Shown here: piece by piece, positions 46,090 to 58,680 of the stretch
How the letters are laid out: each line of letters starts with the position of its first letter
How positions within the stretch are numbered: the stretch's first letter is position 1
Source: Panax quinquefolius
Lineage: Eukaryota > Streptophyta > Magnoliopsida > Apiales > Araliaceae
Assembly: GCA_020205615.1 (NCBI GenBank)
Contig: JAINUW010000472.1
Location: 62,001 to 126,000 of the forward strand
DNA: 64,000 bases
Direction of reading: 5' to 3'
Translations under genes and position numbers: made by a program
Notes under the pieces: generated by a model
The model's database searches: none
What the model was told of the DNA's origin: nothing
The model's input: the letters and a program-made list of their open reading frames with translations, nothing else

Positions 46090-49087
46090 TGTGACGCCCC
46101 CAAAATAGGTCCAATCCATCCAACCTATTCTGAGTCACCAAATATATGGTACAGAAAACAACTACAACTTTATTAATACAATTGTGGCACAAAATACAAC
46201 AACACATATACTGTGAGTTTTGATACAAATATATACCAACTGTGACTCTCATCCCAACCGTGGATAGCACGTCACAATGGCACCTTACATAAAGGTACAG
46301 TTAATAACTATTTTAGAAATTAAAATCTTTGGAAAATGCTCAAGAAAACCTTCGTACATGGGAGGCCATGCATCTAAGTTATAATAGATATCATATGACT
46401 GGAGAATTATCCTTGGTTGACCCAATAAACCCCAAAGAAAAATGAGAAGATTGTTATCATGTTCTTTCTGATGGTGAGTCTTCTCTTGACATATAATTAT
46501 CTCCATAGTCTCCAATTGAGAATTATATCTCAACTAAACTCCCAAATTATATAGGTAGTGCTCGTAGATATAATCAGCAAGTGGATGTGCACAACCCTAT
46601 CTTATGATAACACGAGGTTGTATATCATTAGGCATCTTGTATGATAGTGGCAAAACACCCTTTCAAAGTTGGGTTCACCTCACCCTATTCGGTTCACCAA
46701 AATTAAATATCAAATGACGTATATAATACGACACACTTATCTAAAGTTCTCAATAAAATTATTCTCATACTATTTAGGGAGAACCTCAACAAACTATAGA
46801 ACCACCGCTCTATTCCTTGTTACCCCGCTCGAATTGACTACACTCTTGTTACCTGAAAGGAATTGTGAAGCAAAAGGGTGAGCACAACTAGCCCAATAAA
46901 GAATATCATAACTAAGATAAATATTTTATCAATAGCCTTCATTAGTAATAAATCAGAGATTTAGAACATATGGTAGATGATAAAACTTTTCAACCATAGT
47001 TGCAGCGGAATGAGCAATCCATTAGAAGAGTCAAATAGACCATAAGATCTATTATCTTCTCCATGTTAAAAGTCCACCAACAATGTTTTATCCCTGTAAT
47101 ATCAATCAATAATTTCTGTCCACAATCACGTGTATAACTCATAATCATAATTGTAGTTCTAAATTCCTCTTCTCATCCAAGACGAAGATAATTTTCATCA
47201 CCTGTCTTTACCTGAAACATTAAAGATCCTGGTTATACCAAATCACAGTTCCTGTTCATAATCATACTAATAATTTCATCTTTGCACTATGGGCCAAAGA
47301 TATTCATCAACAGTTCATCTTTGCACTACAGGCCAAAGATATTCAACAACATGACATCTTTGCACTACGGGCCAAAGATATTCATCAACGATTCATCTTT
47401 GCACTACAGGCCAAAAATATTCATCAATAATTTATCTTTGCACTACAGGCCAAAGATATTAACATCTCAAAGAAATATATAATCATTTCAGAATTTATAT
47501 AGACAATAATTATAACCATGTTGATCCATTCACCTTTGCACTTAAGCTAAAGATATTCAATTATAAATTCAATGGTCATGATTATACCAGTCAACAATTC
47601 ATCTTTGCACTACTGGCCAAAGAGAACCCATAGTCGCGATCATACTAATAATCTACCCATCTTTACACTCAAGTTAAAGAGAAATTCCATCACCAGGGTT
47701 ATAAAAATGTTATATATGATAATAAAAACAATATGATCAACAACTGCATTTAATTTCAAGAGTAAGATTCATAAATCAACGATAATTTGGTCAGAAAAAG
47801 AAACCAATTTTTTTGTGAATAGTACCTCATGAATAGTAACTCGTGAATAGTAACTCATAAATTGTAACTCGTGAATAGTAAGTCGTGAATAGTACTTTGT
47901 ATTCGTACATAGTACCACATACGTAAATAATGTCATATACGTAAATAGTGTCATATACATGAATAGTGTTGTATATATGAATTGTGTCGTATACGTGAAT
48001 AGTAACCTCGACACAAAAAGGTAGAAATTCCACAATAAATTTCATATCAATATTTCAGCATAATGATATTGAAGAAAATAATATCATTTACGAAGAAAAT
48101 AACATTCCTTACAACTCCTTACAATCCCTTACAATCCCCTTCCTCAAAAGAGCAGTACTTCCGACTGGAATATCGGATATGACGCTGGAGGAAACTTGCA
48201 CTATTTAGCAACTCTCAAAGTATCAAAATACTCACAAAATACGCTCGATAATATAGGGAGAAAAAACTTATGTTTTTGGTGTGATTTTCAATTCTAACTC
48301 AGCACCCTATTTATAGGAAAATTCTAGAACGCCAAAGCAGACTTGACCTGCTACCTGATGGCTTTACCTGTTACTATTCTCACCCACCACTTTTGAAATA
48401 AAATTTAAGCACATTTCTTCACCAACCAAAGGTGGGGCCCACTCATTCTAGAATTTTCCACCAAAAATCATTTATAAACATAATTTCTGAATCAGTCACC
48501 TCTTAAAATTCATAACAAATCATACATTAATTTTTAACAGTTCAAAATATGTGGACATATACTCAACTTATATATGTATAACATATCCAAAAATCACAAC
48601 GATCCAACGATCGGATCAAAATTTATAACTCACACAATATAGCTTATGAACAATAATTTTTCGGACTATGAGTCCTTTAGACCAGTTTCATTCAAACAGT
48701 CACCACGAAATATCCACAAAGAATTTGTGGGTGATTTCAAATTTCTATATTTAGCTTACTTCCAGGGCTTTCTTTTGATATATGCTCTTCTCCTAACTCA
48801 TTATACACAAAGAGTTATAGATTTTACAAAATCAAGTAATAATCTAATTTTCTGAAAAATCCCAAATTTCGTTCCTCATTTTGACAAAATACTAATAAAA
48901 CACCTTAACATTAATTCCTTCATTTATAACCATATAAAAATATATATTTTCTTATCATATAAATCAATAATTAATTATTCATAAATAATATTACAGAATC
49001 ATAATTATGACAACCAGGCCATTCCCAAGAAAGAGGGGACTTTCCGGTAAATATTTCTCCTTACTGGCGCGCAATTAGGTGACCAAA
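46090..49087 (-). repeat. Tandem LTR 2, left part
   Basis: Colinear with 42170-45150, including the extra segment, the 39-bp repeat (47275-47466) and a TATA box (48307-48316). It is interrupted at GGTGACCAAA by the E7 LTR; CCAAA is the left flank. It resumes after E7 at about 63017 with about 200 bp missing. Confidence 0.85.
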
Positions 49088-52000
49088 TGTGACGCCCCCA
49101 AAATAGGTCCACACGACCCATTCTGAGTCGCCAGATATCACGCTATAAAAATCAAATACAAACTTCATTTATATTAATTGTTGAACTGTCAGATAGAATA
49201 CGACCACGATTAATCGTGAGTTTTAATACAAATGTATGTAACTCTCACGATTGCCTCGACCACATCCTTACAATGATACTTTTACATAAAAGTATAGTCA
49301 AAAATGTTTTAGAAATTAAAATCTTAGGGAAGTGCTCAAGGAAACCTTCGTATACATGGGAGGAGGCCGTGCGTCTAGGTTATGATAGATATCATATGTC
49401 CACAGAATTATCCTTGGTTGACCCAATACACCCCAAAGAAAAATGAGAAGATTACTATCATCTTCTTTCCAATGGTGAGTCTTCTCTTGACATATAACTA
49501 TCTCCACTGTCTCCAAGTGAAAATTATATTTCAAATAAACTCCAAGATCATATAGGTAGTGCTCGTAGATATACTAAGCAAGTGGACGTGCACAACCATG
49601 TCTTATAATAACACGAGGTTGTATGTCATTAGACATCTTGTGTGATAGTGGCAAAACACCATTCCAAAGTTGGGTTCACCTCACCCTATTCGGTTCACCA
49701 AAATTAAATATCAAATGACGTATACAATACGACACACTTATCTAAAGTCATCAATAAAATTATTTCCATACTATTTAGGGAGAACCTCAACAGCTATAGA
49801 TCACCATTCTATTCCCCTGTTATCCCCGCTCGACTCAGCTACACTCTTATTACCTGAAAGGAATTGTGAAGCAAAAAGGGTGAGCACAACTAGCCCAGTA
49901 AAGAATATCATGACTAAAGATAATTTATATCATCAATAGCCTTCATCAGTAATAAATCAGAGATTGAGAACATATAGTAGATGATAAAAATTTTCAACCA
50001 TAGTTGCAGCGGAATGAACAATCCATTAGAAGAGTCAAATAGACCATCAGATCTATTATCTTCTCTATGATAAAAGTCCACCGATAATGTTTTATCCCTG
50101 TAACATCAATCAATAATTCCTGTCCACAATCATATGAATAACTCATAATCATAATTGTGATTCTAAATTCCTCTTCACACCTAGGACGAGGAAAATTTTC
50201 ATCACCTATCTTCACCTGAAACATCAAAAATCATGGTTATACCAAATCACAATTTCTGCTCATAATCATACTAATAAATTCATCTTTGCACTACGGCCAA
50301 AGATATTCATTAACAATTCATCTTTGTACTATAGGCCAAAGACATACAACTGTATTTTAAAAGAGTCAAATAGAGCATGATATCTACTATCTTTTATGAA
50401 TTAAAAATTAATTATCAATATTTTTATCGCTGAGACTCAGCTTAATAAATAAACCACATCATCGAATCATCCCTGCACTACGGTCAAGGATATTCGTTAA
50501 TATCACATCCATGAATTAATATTTCATTGCTAAAACTCAGCTCAATAATTAATCCATATCATCGAATCATCCCTACACTACAGGCCAAGGATATTCGTTA
50601 ATATCATGACCACGAATTATCTATGCACTACGGGTCAACGATAATCGTGTTTTCATCAACGGTCCTGATCATGCCTAAAATAATTCATCTTTGCACCCTT
50701 GGACGAAGAGAATCCATAGCCATAATCATACCAAAAACTGTCAATCAATGCACTACGGGCCAATGAGGACTTTTACCACATCATTTTGTAACATTACGGT
50801 CATGATTATCTTAGAATAATCCTCGGTCATAATCATACCAAGTCCATCTATGCACTACATGCCACTGATGACTTTCATCATAATATAAGCATGAGGATAA
50901 TGGCAATGATATAAAGAATCAATCAAATGAGATAAAAGATAAATATTAAACATTTATAATACAATTTATTCAGCGTTCAATAATAACCAAATGTTATTAA
51001 TCACTTAATAATCTCATAATCTAATATCATTAATATTATAACAATATTTTAATCATTTCTTAAACATATAAATAATTTATTTCAATTGTTTACTTTATCA
51101 AATAATGCATTTAATCATTCAAAAATGACATACTCATAAGATTTCATCATCAATGATCACATCCCTCATCAAAAATCTGCATATACCCTATATAGGATTC
51201 CCAAGCCATAAAATCCTATTTTTCAATTTTATTACTTCACATAACATATTTAATTCATTTACTCATAACTAGTTCATTTTCATGAAAAATACCAAATCAG
51301 TCCCAAAAATATTTTATTTCTAGGATTTAGCATAATATAGTCCCATATTGAACATATATTTTTCTCAAAATTTTTAAAATTCATTAACTATTTTTCATAT
51401 GGCTAAAACTGCCAAATATATAAACATTTATCATAAATTCTACTTTTGTCCAAAAATTCCGAAATTTACAGGATATACTCCTATTATATACATGTACTCC
51501 CAATAAATATTTCACCAATTTTGGAGTTAACCACAAGAAGTTATAAGGGTTTACTTTTAAAATAATCTTTTCCTATAAAATTCATAACTCCTAATCTATA
51601 CATCCAAAAATTGTCATTTTTGGACACAATCTAGAGAACTCATCAGATTATCATTTCAAATTTTTCCAGAATTTTTGAGAATCATAAAAATTACAAAACT
51701 GCCCCTAGCAGAAACCCCTTTTGAATGAAAATACTATTGATATCAATACGAAGGATCATTTACCATGCATGCGGTAGTCCACATAGACAGGTTATTCCAA
51801 CAGAATAATAAAGCATGGAATAACAGAAGAATTCACCATGCCTGCGATAGACCGCACAGATATATTATTTCCAACAGAATAATAAAGAATGAAATAACAA
51901 CGAAATTCACCATGCATGCGATAGACCGCACAGACAGGTTATTCCAACAGAATAATAAAGAATGGAATCAGGTCATGAGTAAACGCACAGACAAGATATT

Positions 52001-52638
52001 CCGATAGAATAATAAAGAATAGAATAATAGAAGAATTTCACCATGTATGTGGTACTTCGCATAGACAGGTTATTCCAACATAATAATAAAGAATGGAATA
52101 ACAGAAGAATTTCACCAAGTATAGGATAGTCCGCGTATACAAGTTATTCCAACAGAATAATAAAGAATGGAATAACAGAAGTTCTCTTTATGAATACAAA
52201 AGAAATAATACCCCTTACGAGTACAACAAATAATATTCCTTACCTTAAAAAAAAACTAGATATAGGAGTAGTGAAGTAGCAGAATACTTTTCTTTTTTCT
52301 CTCTATAGTTTCTCTCTCTAGAGTTTCAGTGAATTCGTAAGAAATAATGAAAGAATGAGCTTCTATTTATTGGAGAATGGACTGAATAGTAACTAATTCA
52401 TGAACGGTCAAGATTGATTCACTTTTAAACGGACGGTCCATATTGATTTATTATGCAGTATTAATAAAATATTCTAATAAAACAAAATCTTTTAAATAAA
52501 ATATAATATATTCTATTTATAGTCTAATAAAACAAATAACCTTATAAAAGTATTTTATTTTATATAAAAAGATTTTACTATGCAAACACTATGCAGACAC
52601 TATGCAATACTATGCATAATAAAATATAATATATTCTA

Positions 52639-52641
52639 TTT
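52639..52641. repeat. Target-site duplication TTT of the CACTA element (left)
   Basis: TTT precedes CACTA at 52642 and recurs at 57386-57388. The unoccupied partner LTR has a single TTT at 62212-62214 in TTCTATTTATAGTCTAATA. Confidence 0.88.
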
Positions 52642-52662
52642 CACTACAAAAAAAATGGCCAT
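52642..52662 (+). repeat. CACTA left terminal inverted repeat
   Basis: CACTACAAAAAAAATGGCCAT; its partner on the opposite strand at 57365-57385 reads CACTACAACAAAAAGGCTTAT. Confidence 0.9.
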
Positions 52663-52689
52663 CTACGACCAATGATATCAAATCGCAGA

Positions 52690-53160
52690 CTATCTCGGTC
52701 ACGATAATAATAATAATGATAGATATCTGCTAATCGATAAGGATTCTCGTCGCTAGTATATATCCGCGATCAGATCGCGGTCATTGATCGGTCACCGAGA
52801 AGAATTCCCCCAAAATTTGGTGCAAAACTTTGGCGTGGCGATTATTTTATCGGATCAAATAGCGCGACGCGGTCGCTTATATGTCCACATCATTAAAAAC
52901 TAGCGGCCGCGATGCGGTCGGCGATGGATGGCGGCCGATCCTTATAACCTGAATCAGATTCAGTTCGCTTCGATCAATCTGAGAAAAAAGAAAGAAAAGA
53001 GGAGAAGAGGGAGTAAGGGGGAAGAGAAGAGGAGGAGAGGCTGAGCCATTGCTGTACCAACGCCGACCATTATCGACCACCCTAGCCGCCACCATCGCAC
53101 CATTCTTGCATTACCACCGCGACCACCACCGGTAACCCCAATTAACCCCTAATTGATAGT
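52690..53160 (+). other. CACTA left subterminal region and possible gene leader
   Basis: Up to about 52930 it has GC-rich subterminal motifs. A purine-rich leader follows (52980-53045), then a proline/threonine-like GCC-ACC-rich stretch (53060-53130), ending ACCACCACCG/GTAACC. That could be a splice donor opening a long intron. This is the layout of CACTA genes reading rightward, but no protein is recognisable. Confidence 0.45.
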
Positions 53161-55217
53161 TTGTGTGAGCTTAATGTTTCATTATAAGGTTTCTAAATTA
53201 CTAGTCTTTCTTGAAATTGATGTTTTCGAGTGTAATATTACCATATTTAAAAATCATTGCTTGTGGGTGGAAATAATTGCATACTAATTCTTGATTAAAT
53301 TGAAAGATGAAATGAAGTTATACTTTCTCTAATCTCGAAAATTGGACTTCAATTTCTCCTTTTGATGTCCAAAAATGAGGCTCTTTGTTAAAATTAATGT
53401 GCTTCATTCATCATTGTTTGATTATGATGTTGTGATTGGTTATGTTAATGTTGAAAACATTAACTTTCTAAATATTTGACTTTTGATGGTGGATTATCAT
53501 TTTGAGGCATAATTTTAGTTAAAGTATAATGCAATGAAGTATAATTTCATGACTTGTGCTACTATTATCTTTCATTCTCACCCTAATTTGCTTGTCAATT
53601 TGAAGAAAAATAGTTGGGATTGTCTAGTTTCTTTTTCAAGTTGGTGTGTTTATCTGGAATTGGTTAGTGAGTTTTATGATCACATGGAATTTATAAAAGA
53701 TGTTGGTACTTTGCATAGTATAGCTACTTATGTCCAAGGTAGGAAAATAGTGCGACATCTGATTTGTTTTGCTTGAAGCATTTGACCTTGACCCTTGTAT
53801 GCTAAATCGCCAAAGGTAATCGCTATGTCTTTCCTCTTGATGATTTCGATGATTAACAGTCTAGTAAGTACATTTTGTCCACATTCTATTTGCCTACTTA
53901 GTGTCAATTCTTGAGTAAGATACCTAGGCACAATTTTATGCCTGTAAGGTTTTATAAAAAGGTTTGTCCTTTTGGACCGTGATACCATGAAGGGTATTAC
54001 GAATGAGTCCTTAAACATTAACTCCGTCCTATTTTCTCGTTAACATCTTTTGAACATTGTTTTTAAACAAGCTGTATGGGTTATGGGTTATTGTTGTCTA
54101 AATTGCTTAAGTACTTGGAGTTGTACTTAGTTTCACCCCAAAGCCAAGTTCTTAAAATAAGCAATTTTGTGTCTCATTTAGTAATTCCTCCCAATCCTTT
54201 GATTATTTTCAACAAAATGAGAGTGACTCAAATGGACATACTAATATGGAGAGTCAGATTGTAATTTTAAGCAGCATGCAACATATTTTGTTTGAAAATC
54301 AGAACTCCATCCAAGCACTGTTGCAGAAACTTGATTTCGACAATACGATTGTCCGAATACTTTGTCAACTCTTGTGGGGCGATTTATAGGTGCTTAAAAA
54401 TAGAACCCTACCAATTATTCTTTGGATAGTCTTCTCCTTATGGAATATGTGTGTGTATATATTGACTTTTGTGTTCTTTACGCACTCATAAGCTCATACA
54501 CCTCGACACCTTTCAATTTCAGGTTGGTTTATATGAGACATATTGTGAATATTGTACTATAATGCTCATACATTTATGCTCATACATTGTGAATATTGGA
54601 TTCTCCTAAATTGTGCCTTGAATTATAGTTGTGCACATTACATTTTGTGTGTTGGGATTATATTTTCTTTGAAATTGGTCAAGTATGCATGCCCTCGTGC
54701 ATGTGGATAGTCCATATTATAGGGAGACTCTACCGAATTTTTTTTCATATATAAGTCAAATGGCCATATAACTTGAACATGAGTATAACATAAAACATAA
54801 CTAGGAATTAAGTTTATCCATAATTCAATCAAGAAGAAGGTTCAAGGAAGTTTTTCCATAATTCACAGTCGATATGGTGTGTTGTGCAAATTCTTGCTTA
54901 AAAATCATTGAAAATAAGCTTTGTAGAACAATGAACACTAAAATAGTGAATCACCAATTTAAGCTCTCTTTTCAAGCCTAAGGTGAGCTTTGATAAGTCA
55001 AAATGAGTTAGATGATTAAATAAAGTTTGGTGATGCTAAAAGTAACCTTAAGTAACTTAAATATACACGCCTAGACTATCCTAGTGGCCTAGACTATCCT
55101 ATCATATTGTCCTTTTGTTTACATACAATTACATATCCTGATGTTCTCTATATCCCTGACATGTTTATGTACCTTTCATTTATAACTTATACTAACATCC
55201 TAAATTTTTTATTTATA

Positions 55218-56711
55218 GATGTCTTCGAACTGAAGCCACGAAAGCCTTGGTAGTAGGGTGGGGCCCTAATCATGTGCCGAAGGCCCCGGCTAATCCGGAT
55301 GATCGCATTCTTATACAGATCCGTCCTCCTCCAGATAGCACATAAGTTAAACATCGTGTATATATATATATATATATATATAAGGGTTTTAATATAAATT
55401 ATTGTATATTGTAGTGATTTTCAAGATAGTAAAATTGTGAAGTGCATTTCACAATTATGCTTCTGAAGGCCACGCCGGTGATTACATAATGGCGAACACA
55501 CCTCTCGCCCATAAGGATCTTGATTTAATTTGAATTTGGTATATTTTTTATCACTCGATAGATAATACATAGTTAATCAAATAATATTGCTTAGTAATAT
55601 ACTTGATTTTAATATTATTATTGTTATTTTATTTGCGTAAACGATATAGATGGGACGACTTACGTGCATCGATTATTCGAGACACTATTACGCGTGCGCC
55701 ATACGAACTAAAGATAATTTGAACAAGGAAGCGACAAAAAGCCCCGCACAATCTTTGAGATTGACCATCCGGGGCGAGGTGAGCGATATATGTATGAGCA
55801 TAGCCCCTGGTGATACGCACGTGACCCATATGGGTGCAGATGTGTGACCGATGGAAAGTCGAGAGTCGGGTCAAGAGGCGCAAGCGCCGCCTCGAATGCA
55901 GATCCTCAGTGTATCGAGGCGTATGACAAGGCAAAAGGCACGTGTCGAGGCGAAGTATATATCACAATTGCAACACATTCTTTGCCAGAGGTACGTATGT
56001 TATGTTCTGATCATCTTTTGTAGCTAAAATATCACATGTTTACATAATAATATAGAGAAATGAACTATAGGAGTCTCGGTCTCAAAGGTCAACCTATCAA
56101 TTGGTTGGATGTGTATGTAGCCACCGCGATGGTCTACTGAAAAGTCATTCGAGATAAGCGGTAATAAGTTCACTTTATCCTAATATGTTGTTTATAAATT
56201 GTAACGATCTTCTTTAGTATTTTTTTATTTATTTTAACTATTTAATTGTTCATCTTCCGGACGGGACACTTATAAGGGCTTAATGAGCGAGCGCTATCTG
56301 AAGGCACCCCGTGTCCGTCGATTGATCAAGAATTATGGGAGAGGCATCCATCGTGAAGAAAAATTATGTCAAAGGCCGAGGACAAAGACGGCGCTCGACC
56401 ATCAAATGTAGCGAGCTCTACCACCAGTCTACCACATCGTCGGGTATTCCACCTATCATACTCCTGGCGATCGTGTGAGAGCGATCTGTCGGGATCGTGA
56501 TCTTCTTCAGATATCTTGGGCGGGCATCTGCAGTCTCACGAGTCTGATGAGTTGGCGGAGGCGATGTATGTGGCGGCGGCGAGCGGGAAGTGACAACAAC
56601 AGGAGGCGGTATATATATATCGTTTATTGTTTAGCTACATTGTCTTATATGTTTATAGTCTCGAAAGTCGATGTCTTACTTATATGTAACATATATGTTC
56701 TATTACTTTGA
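55218..56711 (+). pseudogene. Possible remnant of the CACTA-encoded gene
   Basis: After a pyrimidine stretch ending TTTATAG (about 55218), one frame reads TKALVVGWGPNHVPKAPANP and on to a stop at about 55345. Further GC-rich pieces lie at 55650-55847, 56250-56470 and 56475-56711, separated by AT-rich stretches that look like introns (for example near 55980-56050 and 56160-56260). The base composition contrasts with the surroundings and suggests exons, but I could not match it to a transposase family. Confidence 0.4.
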
Positions 56712-57364
56712 TAATTCTGGGATCCTAATTTGGATGATCCGTGAAGAGCGCTAGACTTATTTTTTAGATTTTTAAAGCCTTGTACTCTTTTAGATTCATT
56801 CTTTGGACAATTGTATTAGTTTATATGGATGTTTACGATAACGATTATATTGTGTTGGAGGAATGTTTTGTATTGTATTGGATGAATGTTTATTCATGGA
56901 TGAATGTTTTGTATTGTATTGGATGGATGTTAATATGGATGCTTTATATATATATATATATATATAAGCGTGTTGGGATTGAAAGCGGTACAAAGCGGGT
57001 TATTTTGGGAAATCAATAAAATAGGCAAAATTTAAAAAAAAAAATCATCGAATCGCGATCGCGATCGTCGCTAAAAAATATATCGTGACAAGCTTGAATC
57101 TAGCGGCCCGTGCGGTCGCTATTATCGATTCGTCACGACACGTGTGACACGTCCACGCATTTATTGAATGACTCAAAGATAAGTTATAATATAGCGGTAT
57201 CGATTTGCCGCTAATTGCGATTCGCTAATAATTCGGTCGCTATTGGTGGTCGTTGATGTCCTTCCAATGACAGATTATCTGCGATTTCGTATCAATGATC
57301 GTGACACGATCATAAATAGCTATCTCATGACCGTATCGCGATTCATTTGATGTCTTGATCATTG

Positions 57365-57385
57365 ATAAGCCTTTTTGTTGTAGTG
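57365..57385 (-). repeat. CACTA right terminal inverted repeat
   Basis: On the minus strand CACTACAACAAAAAGGCTTAT, followed outward by TTT (57386-57388). The subterminal region 57040-57360 is packed with GATCGCGATCG and CGTGACACG-type motifs. Confidence 0.9.
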
Positions 57386-57585
57386 TTTATAGTCTAATAA
57401 AACAAATAACTTTATAAAAGTATTCTATTTTATATAAAAAGATTTTACTATGCAAAACACTATGCATAATAGAATATAATATATTCTATTTATAGTCTAA
57501 TAAAACAAATAACTTTATATAAGTATTACATTTTTTATATATAAAGCTTTTACGTTTTATTACATTAATAATACTAATAAAACAA

Positions 57586-57593
<8 letters not shown>

Positions 57594-57630
<37 letters not shown>
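57594..57630. repeat. (TA)n microsatellite in the E7 LTR
   Basis: A pure TA run of about 35 bp; the partner LTR has a much shorter run at about 62417-62437. Confidence 0.9.
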
Positions 57631-57634
<4 letters not shown>

Positions 57635-58343
57635 TCCGTGACTTCATAAAAAGACACCTCAATATATTTAACAACATTTATCGTCATTATTATAATTCAC
57701 AATATTAATCGACCAAGTCACTCCCAGGAAAGAGGGGGCTTTTCAATAAGGATTTCTCCCTATTGGTGCACCATTAGGTGACCAAACCTCTCCTTGGCAG
57801 AACTTCTAGACATCGTTGATATTGCAAGTAATGATATTAATAACTCTGTCATCTCAATTATTGATTTAATAATATATAAAATATCGACAATAATTGAATC
57901 AAATAACGTGAGATACTATGCAACAATTACTGTAGTAATAATTGAACAAAACTTAGTGACTTCTCACGTAAGCATCAATAATCAATACCGTGTGCTACTA
58001 TGCAACCAACAGCAGACATCGCATTTTTAACAAGGGTGTTTCAACAGTTAACGGTAAAACTTCCGCCGTTATTTTCATAAAAATATTTTTGTCGTTTTCT
58101 CAATCCGACAATAATTCTGTTGTGGGGTCCACCAATGATTGTGTCGTTGTACAAATATTCCCTGATAAAAAGAATATTCTCCGACTAATCAAATATTCCC
58201 CGACACAATGAATATTTTATATCAACTGGCCTACTTTGCAAAATTTTCACATATCACTCTTAACTTTAAACTTTTATCAATTTAACTATTTACCAAAATA
58301 GAAAAATTGAATACTTTTATTTCATAAAATTCGGGGTCTCACA

Positions 58344-58680
58344 ATCTCCCCTCCTTATGAAATTTCGCCCTCGAAATTTACGTACGTACCTGATATTCAA
58401 AGAGATGAGAATACCTTGCTTTCTTTTCAGATTGTACTTTTCCCGGTAATTTCCTCGCTATCATGATCTTCCCATTTCTCATCTCTTGTATTTCAGATAT
58501 CATTCTAGAATATAGCTTCAAAACAAAGGTTAATTGACATATCATAATTTGTCAACTTATCAAGTAAACAATTTCAACTTAGGTAAGTCACACTTTAGTG
58601 AAGTATATAATTAATCTCTCCCTCCTAGTTCTAGACTCTTATCTCCGCCAAATGATTATAACCCTAAGCTCGATACCATT
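58344..58680 (-). other. Interior of E7
   Basis: 337 bp: polypurine tract (58344-58357), pol 3'-end segment, join near 58500-58530, leader, and primer site (58668-58678, one base deleted). It has the same architecture and a similar join as 45781-46089 and 63445-63762. Confidence 0.82.

Larger units (their letters stand above)
52642..57385 (+). mobile_element. CACTA (En/Spm-type) DNA transposon, 4,744 bp
   Basis: It begins CACTACAAAAAAAATGGCCA and ends GGCTTTTTGTTGTAGTG-like sequence (AAGCCTTTTTGTTGTAGTG), giving imperfect inverted ends CACTACAA-AAAAA-GGC. It has 3-bp duplications, as CACTA elements do. Both subterminal regions are rich in short motifs such as CGCGATCGCGGTC and GATCGTGACACGAT, the expected transposase-binding type repeats. 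No intact transposase is visible, so it is non-autonomous or decayed. Confidence 0.93.
49088..58343 (-). repeat. E7 3' LTR, split by a CACTA transposon
   Basis: It starts TGTGACGCCCCCAAAATAGG and ends GGGGTCTCACA. Besides segments shared with the other LTRs it has about 800 bp (50935-51745) not seen in E1, E3 or the tandem LTRs, but present in its partner at 60510-61335. It holds the long minisatellite (51760-52170), a (TA)n tract (57594-57630) and the CACTA insertion at 52642. Confidence 0.85.

Noticed and set aside
52877..53095. Minus-strand frame in the CACTA left arm
   Set aside because: Complement of a purine-rich leader and GC-rich subterminal motifs; better explained as non-coding.
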